Source: a virus
Virus record (IMG/VR): IMGVR_UViG_3300031851_000067
Span: 1-37,284 of that record
Reading direction: 5' to 3' (one strand)
DNA: 37,284 bases
Numbering within the stretch: the stretch's first letter is position 1; each line of letters begins with the position of its first letter. The notes below the pieces were generated by a model. The model made no database searches. It was not told where the DNA came from and worked only from the letters and a program-made list of their open reading frames with translations. This document shows positions 15,835-24,062 of this stretch, one piece after another. A program made the position numbers and the translations under genes.

Positions 15835-16185
15835 ATGGCTTTAACAAAAATAACATCGGGTGTTATAGCACCAGAATTTACAACCTCGGCAAATTTAGTG
15901 TCAGGCACATCCGTATCTGTTGATTGGAATAGTGCTCAAATATTTAGAATAACTCCAAACCATGCAGTAACCTTTTCTTTTACAGATTATAAAATTGGTA
16001 TGGTAAAAATTATTGTAGCTACTGGAGCAGGTGGTAGCAACACCCTTACTTTTCCGGCAGAGGCAATTAAATTAAGTGGAGACTACGATGATACTTCCGC
16101 CGCTAAAAACTTTATTCAAATAGTATGCACAGATGATGATGGTACTCCTGAGTTTTTTTATACAATATCTCAGCAAGCTACTTAG
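15835..16185 (+). CDS. small tail-tip/fibre protein
   Basis: A 116-residue protein beginning MALTKITSGVIAPEFTTSAN, a start seen in many phage short tail-tip proteins. Alternating polar and hydrophobic strands follow (VTFSFTDYKIGMVKIIVATG, NTLTFPAEAIKLSG) and it ends YTISQQAT. The last half resembles the C-terminal domain of fibre proteins where a folded strand set caps a trimer. No enzyme motif is present. It closes the adhesion module and precedes the lysis genes. Confidence 0.7.
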   Translation: MALTKITSGVIAPEFTTSANLVSGTSVSVDWNSAQIFRITPNHAVTFSFTDYKIGMVKIIVATGAGGSNTLTFPAEAIKLSGDYDDTSAAKNFIQIVCTDDDGTPEFFYTISQQAT

Positions 16186-16190
16186 AGTAA

Positions 16191-16207
16191 TATTTAAATT
16201 AAATTAA
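16191..16207 (+). promoter_or_regulatory. A/T-rich leader before the holin gene
   Basis: TTTAAATTAAATTAA directly precedes the holin ATG, with no Shine-Dalgarno element. The same TTAAATTAAATG string precedes groEL, which suggests a shared ribosome-loading element at genes that are not coupled to the one upstream. Confidence 0.45.
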
Positions 16208-16621
16208 ATGGCTAAAAAACGTTTTAAAGACACCGGCGTTGGGAAGTTTTTATTAGAAAAGATTCCTAACGTCGTAGGTGCAATAGCTGGTGATACACCA
16301 GTTGGTTCAGTAATACAAGCTATTATCGGAGGATCTGATATGTCAGAAGCTGATAAAAAAATTGCACTTAAAAAATTAGATATTGAAAGAGCGGAAATAG
16401 ACGGCACAACTAAGCGTTGGGTTGCAGATGCAACTTCAGGGTCTTGGCTTGCAGCTAATGTACGTCCTTTGACTTTAGTGTTTTTAACAGTAAGCTATGT
16501 AGCTGGATGGTATATGGGTTATCCATTAGATTCAATTACAGGTTTACTTACTATTGTTATTGGTGGCTACTTCGGCTCGCGAGGTGTAGAAAAAGTATTT
16601 GGAAATAGTAAACACAAATAA
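16208..16621 (+). CDS. 3TM-type holin
   Basis: A 137-residue protein matching the three-transmembrane phage/GTA holin family. The N-terminal helix (VGAIAGDTPVGSVIQAIIGG, about 23-42) precedes a charged segment (MSEADKKIALKKLDIERAEID) and RWVADATSGSWLAANVRPLT (about 70-89), the family's signature region. Two hydrophobic helices follow (LVFLTVSYVAGWYM and LLTIVIGGYFG), then the typical SRGVEK end. Holins form inner-membrane lesions that admit or time the lytic enzyme. The gene leads a three-gene lysis group with a small membrane protein and an M15 peptidase, each coupled by overlap. Confidence 0.85.
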   Translation: MAKKRFKDTGVGKFLLEKIPNVVGAIAGDTPVGSVIQAIIGGSDMSEADKKIALKKLDIERAEIDGTTKRWVADATSGSWLAANVRPLTLVFLTVSYVAGWYMGYPLDSITGLLTIVIGGYFGSRGVEKVFGNSKHK

Positions 16622-16779
16622 TGAGCGACTTGAAAATTTACGGCATAAACGTCGGAGCGGTGGCATTTTCAGCCATGCCTAACATTAACCCCACTTTGCA
16701 AACCGTAGTATTGGTTATGACAATAATATACACTGGGATGAATATTTATATAAAATTAAAAGATAGAAATAAAAAATGA
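16621..16779 (+). CDS. small membrane protein in lysis group
   Basis: A 52-residue protein with a hydrophobic start (INVGAVAFSAM) and one clear transmembrane helix (LQTVVLVMTIIYTGMNIYI, about 26-44), followed by a basic tail (KLKDRNKK). By the positive-inside rule the C-terminus should be cytoplasmic. It sits between holin and peptidase with TAATG at its start and ATGA at its end (16776-16779). It may be a second holin, an antiholin or a spanin-like component. Confidence 0.7.
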   Translation: MSDLKIYGINVGAVAFSAMPNINPTLQTVVLVMTIIYTGMNIYIKLKDRNKK

Positions 16780-17120
16780 AATATTTCGAAGAATCTGAAT
16801 TTAGTGAATTTAATAAAATGGATCCAGCACTTTTAGTTATGTTAGATGACTTAAGGGAAGCATATGGTTATCCAGTTAAATTAACATCAACTTATAGAAG
16901 CCCTGATCATCCAATAGAAGCTAAGAAATCTAAGCCAGGAGAGCATGCTTATGGAGCTGCAGTTGATATTGCATGTATGGGCGGTGAGGCAACCTTTAAG
17001 TTGGTTAAAGCAGCTATTGAGACAGGATTCACTCGTATAGGTATTTCAAGAAAAAGTAATTTTGTGCACGTAGGAATTGGTTATCCAGGAGCTCCTGAAA
17101 CTACTATATGGACATACTAA
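16776..17120 (+). CDS. M15-family peptidase, probable endolysin (cell-wall D-Ala-specific)
   Basis: A 114-residue single-domain peptidase, similar to the M15A/Peptidase_M15_3 group. It has TSTYRSPDHP (37-46), the zinc motif HAYGAAVDIA (57-66; His57 and Asp64) and NFVHVGIG with the third ligand His98. These enzymes cut D-alanyl bonds in peptidoglycan cross-links or stem peptides. It has no signal peptide or binding domain, which suits holin-dependent export. The length is near that of compact phage M15 domains. Its start overlaps the small membrane protein gene. Confidence 0.87.
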   Translation: MKYFEESEFSEFNKMDPALLVMLDDLREAYGYPVKLTSTYRSPDHPIEAKKSKPGEHAYGAAVDIACMGGEATFKLVKAAIETGFTRIGISRKSNFVHVGIGYPGAPETTIWTY

Positions 17121-17130
17121 AATAAATTAA

Positions 17131-17349
17131 ATGAAATTAATTAGAAAAATCAGCATAGGTCAAGACTATAAAAATGAAGCTATGCATTATTCGGTAGGCC
17201 AGGAAGTTTACGGAGGCCACAAAATTTGCGACATAATTGAACAAGAAGGTTCTTTTCAGATATACATTGAAAAGAAAGGTTCGCAATTGCCTTGGAAACA
17301 TTTTAATAAAAACATGGCTGTGTCTATAGAATACAATCTAGATTATTAA
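17131..17349 (+). CDS. small conserved phage protein
   Basis: A 72-residue protein with MKLIRKISIGQDYKNEAMHY, VGQEVYGGHKICDI, and PWKHFNKNMAVSIEYNLDY at the end. The pattern is of a short antiparallel beta domain, and I recall similar proteins in uncultured marine phages beside the terminase region. No function is known. It is preceded by an A/T-rich leader (AAATAAATTAA) and its TAA stop directly abuts the next ATG. Confidence 0.65.
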   Translation: MKLIRKISIGQDYKNEAMHYSVGQEVYGGHKICDIIEQEGSFQIYIEKKGSQLPWKHFNKNMAVSIEYNLDY

Positions 17350-17937
17350 ATGAAGTCATTATACAATTATATTATATCAACGAATGACAGATACAATAAC
17401 AAAACATCTGTCGAAGGCAAAGAGCTTATATTAAATACTGAAATTACAGAACGAGATTACGAGTTTGTAAATCGAATAGGTACAGTAATAAGTGCGCCTA
17501 TAAATATTAAAACCCCTATAAAAGCAGGTGACCAAGTTATAATACATCATAATGTATTTAGAAGGTGGTACGATGTTAGAGGTAAAGAAAGAAATTCAGG
17601 TAATTATATAGACGAAAACAGATACTCAGTATCACCCGACCAGTTGTTTGCTTACAAACAAAATGGTGAGTGGCATTGTCCAAATATGTACTGTTTTGTG
17701 AAACCTTTAGAAAACGAAGACATATGGAGCGCTGAGAGTGAACAAAAACTTTTAGGAGTGCTTACATATACTAACGACTATTTAAGCTCGTTAGGGCTGT
17801 CCTGTGGAGATATCGTGGGGTTTACACCAGAATCTGAATACGAGTTTAACATAGATGATAAAAAATTATATAGAATTTTATCAACGGAAATAACTATCAA
17901 CTATGGACATAAAAAAGAAACGCAAACTTATTCTTAA
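17350..17937 (+). CDS. putative double GroES-like beta-barrel protein
   Basis: A 195-residue protein with two segments that each follow the Cpn10 pattern. Segment 1 (about 1-103): LYNYIISTN, IGTVISAPINI (43-53), AGDQVIIHHN (59-68) and DQLFAY. Segment 2 (about 113-186): CFVKPL, LGVLTY, CGDIVGFTP (152-160) and FNIDDKKLYRILSTEI. In GroES the equivalent parts are the opening strand, the G-x-V-x-x-V strand, V-GD-V-x-F and the closing Y-x-I-x-x-D strand. The mobile loop is not obvious, so it may be a scaffold-like barrel rather than a chaperonin lid. It lies next to the packaging block. Tentative. Confidence 0.55.
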   Translation: MKSLYNYIISTNDRYNNKTSVEGKELILNTEITERDYEFVNRIGTVISAPINIKTPIKAGDQVIIHHNVFRRWYDVRGKERNSGNYIDENRYSVSPDQLFAYKQNGEWHCPNMYCFVKPLENEDIWSAESEQKLLGVLTYTNDYLSSLGLSCGDIVGFTPESEYEFNIDDKKLYRILSTEITINYGHKKETQTYS

Positions 17938-18163
17938 TGCTGCAGAAAATTCAATTGATGAATTAATAAAAGTAATGAATAAGAGAATGGATCCAGATGA
18001 ACTAGATCCAGAAAAAGTAAAAATATCAGCCTCAGCTTATAGGCTTGCAATGGAAGACGCTATTGCGCTTTTACAAAGAGTAGAGGAAATGAACGAAATG
18101 ATGAACGAATCACCTAAAGATGCTAAAGATAGTTTCTATGGTGTAGAAAACAGAGTCAAGTAA
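17903..18163 (+). CDS. small acidic helical protein, candidate small terminase
   Basis: An 86-residue, mostly helical protein (KKRKLILNAAENSIDELIKVMN, then AYRLAMEDAIALLQRVEEMNEMMNE). Its place directly before the large terminase, with a TAATG overlap (18161-18165), fits a small terminase subunit, which would recognise DNA and regulate cutting. There is no clear helix-turn-helix, so the call is from context and size. It starts 35 bases inside the upstream gene in another frame. Confidence 0.5.
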   Translation: MDIKKKRKLILNAAENSIDELIKVMNKRMDPDELDPEKVKISASAYRLAMEDAIALLQRVEEMNEMMNESPKDAKDSFYGVENRVK

Positions 18164-20400
18164 TGTACAAACAAAGTTTATATGCTATACACTCTGCGCA
18201 TTTGTCTACTAAAAATGTAAAAAGAAACAACAAGCTAAAAAATTACAAGTACGGTTATAATGACGATCTTGATTGTGTAGTAATAAGTAAAAATGGAACT
18301 ATAGGTGAAATTTTTGAAGTACAAGGGTTGCGTATTGCACTACCTGCAATACCAAAAGAAGTATATTCAAATAGCGAAAAACCTGAAGATCAAGTTTTTA
18401 AGCAAACCTTAAAACCCACTACACTATCAAAAATTAAATCAATACATGATTTTCAATTATATCCAGATGAAATTAAAGAAAAGTATTACGAATATATTAA
18501 TTCAGAGTTTGATTGTCGCAGTGATGGCTACTGGTTTATGTGCAACGGCACAGCAACCTACATTACAGGAACGCATTACATGTACCTTAACTGGACAAAA
18601 ATTGATGTTGGTGCACCTGAGTTCAGACAATCAAATAAAATATTCTTTTATTTTTGGGAGGCTTGCAAAGCAGATTACAGATGTTATGGAATGTGCTACC
18701 TCAAAAATAGACGGAGTGGCTTCTCCTTTATGGCAAGCGCAGAAACAGTTAATCAGGCTACAACATCAAAAGATGCAAGATTTGGAGTATTATCCAAAAG
18801 CGGTAGTGACGCAAAAAAAATGTTTACCGACAAGATTGTACCTATATCAATTAACTACCCGTTCTTCTTTAAACCAATACAAGATGGGATGGAAAGACCT
18901 AAAACAGAACTTTCTTACAAAATACCATCTAAAAGGCTTACAAGAAATTCACTCAAAGCAACTGATCAAAACGAAGTACAGGTTGGGGAAGGATTGGACA
19001 CTACGATTGACTGGAAGAACACAGGAGACAACTCTTATGATGGTGAAAAACTAAAACTACTAGTTCATGATGAATCTGGTAAATGGGAAAAACCCGATAA
19101 TATATTAAATAACTGGCGTGTTACTAAAACCTGTTTAAGGCTAGGAGCGAAAGTTGTTGGTAAGTGCATGATGGGTTCTACATCAAATGCTCTAGACAAA
19201 GGTGGTAATAACTTTAAAAAATTATATAATGATTCAAAAGTTGAAAACCGAAACCGCAATGGGCAGACTGCTAGTGGACTATACTCTTTGTTCATACCTA
19301 TGGAGTGGAACTATGAAGGATTCATCAATAAATATGGATTTCCTGTATTCGATAGCCCAGAAAAACCTATTGAAGGAATCGACGGGGAGCTTATCAGGCA
19401 TGGAGTTATCGATCATTGGGAGAATGAAGCAGATGGACTCAAAGGGAATAATGATGCTTTAAATGAATTTTATAGACAGTTTCCAAGAAGCGAAAAGCAT
19501 GCTTTCAGAGATGAAATAGAAAAGTCTTTATTCAATTTAAATAAAATATACGAACAAATAGATTTTAATGAAGAAATGACCCTAAATGGCTACGTAACTC
19601 GCGGATCATTTAATTGGAAAAATGGGGTTAAAGATTCTTTAGTACAATTTAATCCAAATAAAACTGGTCGATTTAAATTGTCATGGATTCCGCCAGTTGA
19701 AATGCAAAATAATATAATAGTAAAAAACGGTATTAAATACCCAGGCAATAAAGATTTAGGTGCCTTTGGTTGTGATAGCTATGATATTAGTGGGACAACT
19801 GATGGCAGCGGATCTAATGGCGCGCTTCACGGGCTTACTACATTTAGTATGCTTTCAGATGTACCGTCTAGTCAATTCTTTTTAGAATATGTTGCTAGAC
19901 CACAAACAGCTGAAATATTTTTTGAAGATGTACTTATGGCAATGATATTTTACGGTATGCCAATACTTGCTGAAAATAATAAACCTAGATTATTATATCA
20001 TATTAAGAGAAGAGGTTATAGAGGATATTCAATGAATAGACCCGATAGACCTAGAAATAAATTATCTGTAACAGAAAAGGAATTAGGTGGTATACCTAAT
20101 ACCTCAGAAGATATAAGACAAGCCCATGCGGCTGCAATCGAAAGCTATATTGAAACTCATGTTGGGTTAAAAGAAAATGGAGATTGCGGTAGAATGTACT
20201 TTCAAAGAACATTAGAAGACTGGGCCAAATTTGATATTAATAAAAGAACAAAGTTCGATGCGTCTATAAGTTCCGGTCTTGCTATCATGGCATGTCAAAG
20301 ACATTTATATGGATCTAAAACCGCAAGAGAGGTTAAAAAAATAGACTTTGGTTTTTCAAAATATAACAACCAAGGTTCAAAAAGTAAAATAATACAATAG
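18163..20400 (+). CDS. terL: terminase large subunit
   Basis: A 745-residue packaging motor protein. The N-terminal region has YWFMCNGTATYITGTHYMYL, typical of crAss-like and related Bacteroidota phage terminases. The Walker A region is KNRRSGFS (181-188), a non-standard form lacking the usual GKS/T. Walker B is LKLLVHDES (297-305, with Asp303-Glu304) and the C-motif MGSTS (337-341). The nuclease half begins with GCDSYD (536-541, Asp538 and Asp541) and continues with the metal-site region (FFEDVLMAMIFYGMP) and HIKRRGYRG. It should pump and cut phage DNA. The long chain suits this lineage. It is coupled to the upstream small gene, and the portal follows after 3 bases. Confidence 0.9.
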   Translation: MYKQSLYAIHSAHLSTKNVKRNNKLKNYKYGYNDDLDCVVISKNGTIGEIFEVQGLRIALPAIPKEVYSNSEKPEDQVFKQTLKPTTLSKIKSIHDFQLYPDEIKEKYYEYINSEFDCRSDGYWFMCNGTATYITGTHYMYLNWTKIDVGAPEFRQSNKIFFYFWEACKADYRCYGMCYLKNRRSGFSFMASAETVNQATTSKDARFGVLSKSGSDAKKMFTDKIVPISINYPFFFKPIQDGMERPKTELSYKIPSKRLTRNSLKATDQNEVQVGEGLDTTIDWKNTGDNSYDGEKLKLLVHDESGKWEKPDNILNNWRVTKTCLRLGAKVVGKCMMGSTSNALDKGGNNFKKLYNDSKVENRNRNGQTASGLYSLFIPMEWNYEGFINKYGFPVFDSPEKPIEGIDGELIRHGVIDHWENEADGLKGNNDALNEFYRQFPRSEKHAFRDEIEKSLFNLNKIYEQIDFNEEMTLNGYVTRGSFNWKNGVKDSLVQFNPNKTGRFKLSWIPPVEMQNNIIVKNGIKYPGNKDLGAFGCDSYDISGTTDGSGSNGALHGLTTFSMLSDVPSSQFFLEYVARPQTAEIFFEDVLMAMIFYGMPILAENNKPRLLYHIKRRGYRGYSMNRPDRPRNKLSVTEKELGGIPNTSEDIRQAHAAAIESYIETHVGLKENGDCGRMYFQRTLEDWAKFDINKRTKFDASISSGLAIMACQRHLYGSKTAREVKKIDFGFSKYNNQGSKSKIIQ

Positions 20401-20403
20401 AAA

Positions 20404-22788
20404 ATGGCAGAAGCTACAGGACAAGTTACCCAATTTCCCAGCCAATCGGTTGACGATGCTACAAAGAGTAGCAAAGACTACGGAATGGAAGTGGCTCGGG
20501 GTATACAAAACGAATGGTTTAGGAAATCATCTGGCACGGGAAGATTCGTTCAAAATCAACGAGACTTTCATAAACTAAGGTTATATGCCAGAGGCGAGCA
20601 ATCTGTTCAGAAATATAAAGATGAGTTTTCTGTAAACGGAGATTTATCTTATCTTAATTTAGACTGGAAACCAGTACCAATTATACCTAAGTTTGTAGAT
20701 ATAGTTGTAAACGGTATGCAAGACAGGTTATTTACTATAAAAGCTTTTGCTCAAGATCCTACGTCTGTAAAAGAAAGAACAAATTTTGTAGAGCTCATGG
20801 AAGAAGATATGAGCACACAAGATATACTGAAGGAAATTGATAATTCTTTAGGTATAAACGTTAGAAACTTTAGTGAAGATCAAGTGCCTTCCAATACGGA
20901 AGAACTTGAACTATATATGCAGTTAAATTACAAGCAAGGCATAGAGATAGCTGAAGAGCAAGCTATAGATAATGTCTTTAAAAGAAATAGTTACGAAGAG
21001 CTAAAGAAAAGAATAGATTACGATCAAACAGTTTTAGGTATTTCTGCAGCTAAACATACTTTTAACAATACAGACGGTATAAAGCTAGATTATGTTGATC
21101 CTTCTAATTTAGTTTATTCTTATACAGAAGATCCAAATTTTCAAGATGTATATTATTTTGGCGAAATAAAGCAAATAAAAACCAACGAGCTTAAAAAGCA
21201 ATTTCCCAGCTTATCAAATGAAGAATTTGATGACACAGTTAAAAAATCAAGTAATTATAATAATTACGATTATGCTACTGTAGAAAAAGACGATAATTAT
21301 GATTCTAATACATTAACTGTATTATATTTTAATTGGAAAACTTGGGAAAATAGTGTATATAAAATAAAAGAAACGTCTACAGGTGCTAAAAAAGCAATTA
21401 AAAAAGACGACAAGTTTAACCCACCTAAAGATCAAAGAACTCGTTTTGAAAGAGTAGCTCAAGCTAGAGAAACAATATATGAGGGAGTGATGGTACTAGG
21501 AGCTAATAAGCTTCTTAAGTGGGAAAAAGCAACTAATATGGTGCGCCCTGATTCTAATGCCAATAAGGTAATGATGAATTATGTTGTTAGCGCTCCCAGA
21601 ATGTACAAAGGCAAAATTGAAAGTTTAGTAAGCAGGATGGTTACTTATGCTGATTTAATTCAGCTTACGCATTTAAAATTACAGCAAGTAATTCAAAGAA
21701 TGACACCATCTGGTGTTTATTTAGATGCTGATGGCTTAGCCGAAATAGATTTAGGCAATGGAACAAGTTATAATCCTCAAGAGGCTTTAAACTTATATTT
21801 TCAGACTGGTTCCGTTATAGGAAGATCAATGACAGTTGACGGGGACATGAACCCTGGTAAAATACCAATACAGGAGCTGCCAGGTGGTGGTGGTCAACAG
21901 TCCGCATTACTTATACAAGCGTATAATTATTATTTAAACATGATACGCGATGTAACAGGATTAAATGAAGCTAGAGACGGATCAGATCCAGATCAGTATG
22001 CTTTGGTTGGAGTGCAAAAGCTTGCTGCTGCAAATTCTAATACAGCAACTAGACATATATTGCACAGTTCACTTTATATTACAACAACACTTGCAGAAGC
22101 AATAGCGGTTAGGATTAAAGACGTACTTGAATTTCATCCACAAAGAGACGCTATGATAACAAGCATTGGTAGGTTTAGCGTAGGCTCATTAAAAGAAATG
22201 GAAAATTTGCATCTGCATGATTTTGGTATATTTTTAGAGCTAGACCCCGACGAAGACGAAAAGCAATTGGTAGAAGCTAATATACAAATGGCATTGTCTA
22301 GAGACCAAATACTTTTAGAAGATGTTATTGATATCAGACAAATAAAAAATATTAAATTAGCTAATCAATTACTAAAATATAGAAGGGTTAAGAAGCAAGC
22401 TGCTGATCAATTAAAAGCTGAAAGAAATATTGCGGCACAATCGCAAGCCAATGCTCAGGCCGCTCAATCCGCTGAACTAGCCAAAGCTCAGGCGGAAACA
22501 ATTAAGGTTGAGTCAAGAATGAAGTTAGCCGAAGCACAATCTAATTTTGATGTTAAAACAATGCAAGCTGAAGCTAATACAAAAAGAGAGCTTATGCAGT
22601 TTGAGTTTGATTTAAATATGAAGCTTAAAGAGATGGAGCTTAACGCTAAAAAAGAAATAGCTAATGGTAAAACAACCTTAGCTGATATAACAGGTCCGCC
22701 ATCATCCGCTAAACCTCAAAAATCATTTGAGTCAAGCGGGAACGATGTTTTAGGTGGCATAGACCTTAGTAGGTTTGAACCTAAATAA
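20404..22788 (+). CDS. portal protein
   Basis: A 794-residue protein directly after the large terminase. The N-terminal region (WKPVPIIPKFVDIVVNGMQD, about 91-110) and FTIKAFAQDP match portals of crAss-like and other Bacteroidota phages. The middle has RMTPSGVYLDADG and ELPGGGGQQSALLIQAYNYYL (segment of the stem/clip region). The C-terminal part (about 665-770) is an Ala/Gln/Glu/Lys-rich coiled coil, which would sit as the long barrel or internal helices. Portals form the dodecameric ring through which DNA passes. No metal or enzyme motif. Confidence 0.88.
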   Translation: MAEATGQVTQFPSQSVDDATKSSKDYGMEVARGIQNEWFRKSSGTGRFVQNQRDFHKLRLYARGEQSVQKYKDEFSVNGDLSYLNLDWKPVPIIPKFVDIVVNGMQDRLFTIKAFAQDPTSVKERTNFVELMEEDMSTQDILKEIDNSLGINVRNFSEDQVPSNTEELELYMQLNYKQGIEIAEEQAIDNVFKRNSYEELKKRIDYDQTVLGISAAKHTFNNTDGIKLDYVDPSNLVYSYTEDPNFQDVYYFGEIKQIKTNELKKQFPSLSNEEFDDTVKKSSNYNNYDYATVEKDDNYDSNTLTVLYFNWKTWENSVYKIKETSTGAKKAIKKDDKFNPPKDQRTRFERVAQARETIYEGVMVLGANKLLKWEKATNMVRPDSNANKVMMNYVVSAPRMYKGKIESLVSRMVTYADLIQLTHLKLQQVIQRMTPSGVYLDADGLAEIDLGNGTSYNPQEALNLYFQTGSVIGRSMTVDGDMNPGKIPIQELPGGGGQQSALLIQAYNYYLNMIRDVTGLNEARDGSDPDQYALVGVQKLAAANSNTATRHILHSSLYITTTLAEAIAVRIKDVLEFHPQRDAMITSIGRFSVGSLKEMENLHLHDFGIFLELDPDEDEKQLVEANIQMALSRDQILLEDVIDIRQIKNIKLANQLLKYRRVKKQAADQLKAERNIAAQSQANAQAAQSAELAKAQAETIKVESRMKLAEAQSNFDVKTMQAEANTKRELMQFEFDLNMKLKEMELNAKKEIANGKTTLADITGPPSSAKPQKSFESSGNDVLGGIDLSRFEPK

Positions 22789-22818
22789 AAATTATTAACT
22801 ATTATATATTATTAAATT

Positions 22819-24045
22819 ATGGCAGAATGGAAAATTAAAGGTGCTGCTGAAGACGTTGAACAAAAGTCAGCACGACAACAAGAACAAGCTGTTCTAGACA
22901 AAGCAGTTGAAGAAGGTAAGATTGAACCAGAAGCCGCGGGCAAAGAGGTTGATGAAGTACCGAAAATTAACTTAGACGAATTAAACAAAGAAAAAGATGC
23001 CGTTCAAGAGCGAGAAGCAGAGGAAGTTCCTGTGGAAGATGCACCCGGAGATAGCAAAAAAGTGGAGCAAGAAGTACAAGAACAAACTGAAGCCAAAGAA
23101 ACAGAGGAGCAAGACTCGCCGCTCGAGCTCATTAAAGACGAAGAGAAAGCGGTAGAAACTAACCAGCCTAAAGTAGACGAAAGAGCTGCTCGAGTAAACG
23201 AACAACCTAAACCTGCTGAACCCGAAGTTGTACTTCCGGAAAATGTAGACAAGCTTGTTAAGTTTATGGAAGAAACAGGCGGTAGTGTTGAAGACTTTGT
23301 TTTATTAAATAGAGACCTATCAAAATACAATGATGGAGATTTATTGCGAGAATATTATAAACAATCTAAACCTTGGGATTCACAAGAAGTATCTGAATAT
23401 ATGGAAGATAATTTTTCATATAGCGAAGAAGACGATGACCCAAGAGAAATCCGCTCTAAGAAAAGAGCATTTAAAGAAGAGCTATTTAATGCTAAAAAGT
23501 TTTTGGAAGGAAACAAAGAGAAATATTATGCTGACCTCAAGTTGAAGAAGCAAACAGATATTCCTCAGGAGTACAAAGAGGCTTTAGAGTATTACAATAC
23601 ATATCAACAGAACGCTGAATCAAGCAAACAACTTACTGAAAGTTTTTTACAAAAAACAGATAATGTGTTTAGTCAAGATTTTAAAGGTTTTGATTTCCAA
23701 GTTGGAGACAATAAATACCGCTATAAAGTCAATAATGTTAATGATACAAAAACACAACAATCTGATATTAATAATTTTGTAAAAGAATTTTTAGGCGACA
23801 ATGGCCAAATTAGTGACGCTAAGGGTTACCATAAAGCATTGTTTACTGCAAGAAATGCAGATAAGCTAGCTGAACATTTTTATGAGCAGGGCCGTGCCGA
23901 TGCTCTTCGCCAATCCGCAAAGGATGCTAAAAATATAAACATGGACCCAAGGCAAGAAGGTGTTATTAAAACAGCTTCAGGTCAAAAGTTTAAAGTTGTT
24001 TCGGGCGACTCTAGTTCTAAACTGAGAATGAAACTAAAACAATAA
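22819..24045 (+). CDS. putative head scaffolding protein
   Basis: A 408-residue, strongly acidic protein between portal and major capsid protein, the usual place for a scaffold. Residues 8-135 are a low-complexity Glu/Lys/Gln/Val/Pro stretch likely to be disordered. The middle has NDGDLLREYYKQSKPWDS and YMEDNFSYSEEDDD, followed by basic and helical segments (about 200-260). The C-terminus ends KLRMKLKQ, a basic tail that could bind the capsid protein. No protease motif was found, so it may be removed by another enzyme or stay in the head. The function is inferred from place and composition. Confidence 0.65.
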   Translation: MAEWKIKGAAEDVEQKSARQQEQAVLDKAVEEGKIEPEAAGKEVDEVPKINLDELNKEKDAVQEREAEEVPVEDAPGDSKKVEQEVQEQTEAKETEEQDSPLELIKDEEKAVETNQPKVDERAARVNEQPKPAEPEVVLPENVDKLVKFMEETGGSVEDFVLLNRDLSKYNDGDLLREYYKQSKPWDSQEVSEYMEDNFSYSEEDDDPREIRSKKRAFKEELFNAKKFLEGNKEKYYADLKLKKQTDIPQEYKEALEYYNTYQQNAESSKQLTESFLQKTDNVFSQDFKGFDFQVGDNKYRYKVNNVNDTKTQQSDINNFVKEFLGDNGQISDAKGYHKALFTARNADKLAEHFYEQGRADALRQSAKDAKNINMDPRQEGVIKTASGQKFKVVSGDSSSKLRMKLKQ

Positions 24046-24062
24046 CTTAAAAATTTATTACA

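Noticed and set aside
6119-16185. Diversity-generating retroelement in the fibre region
   Set aside because: No reverse transcriptase gene or template/variable repeat pair was seen in the window; the fibre paralogues look like ordinary duplications.
18446-19054. 202-codon rightward frame in another phase inside the terminase
   Set aside because: It lies wholly within the large terminase, whose motifs are intact, and its own sequence has no family signature.
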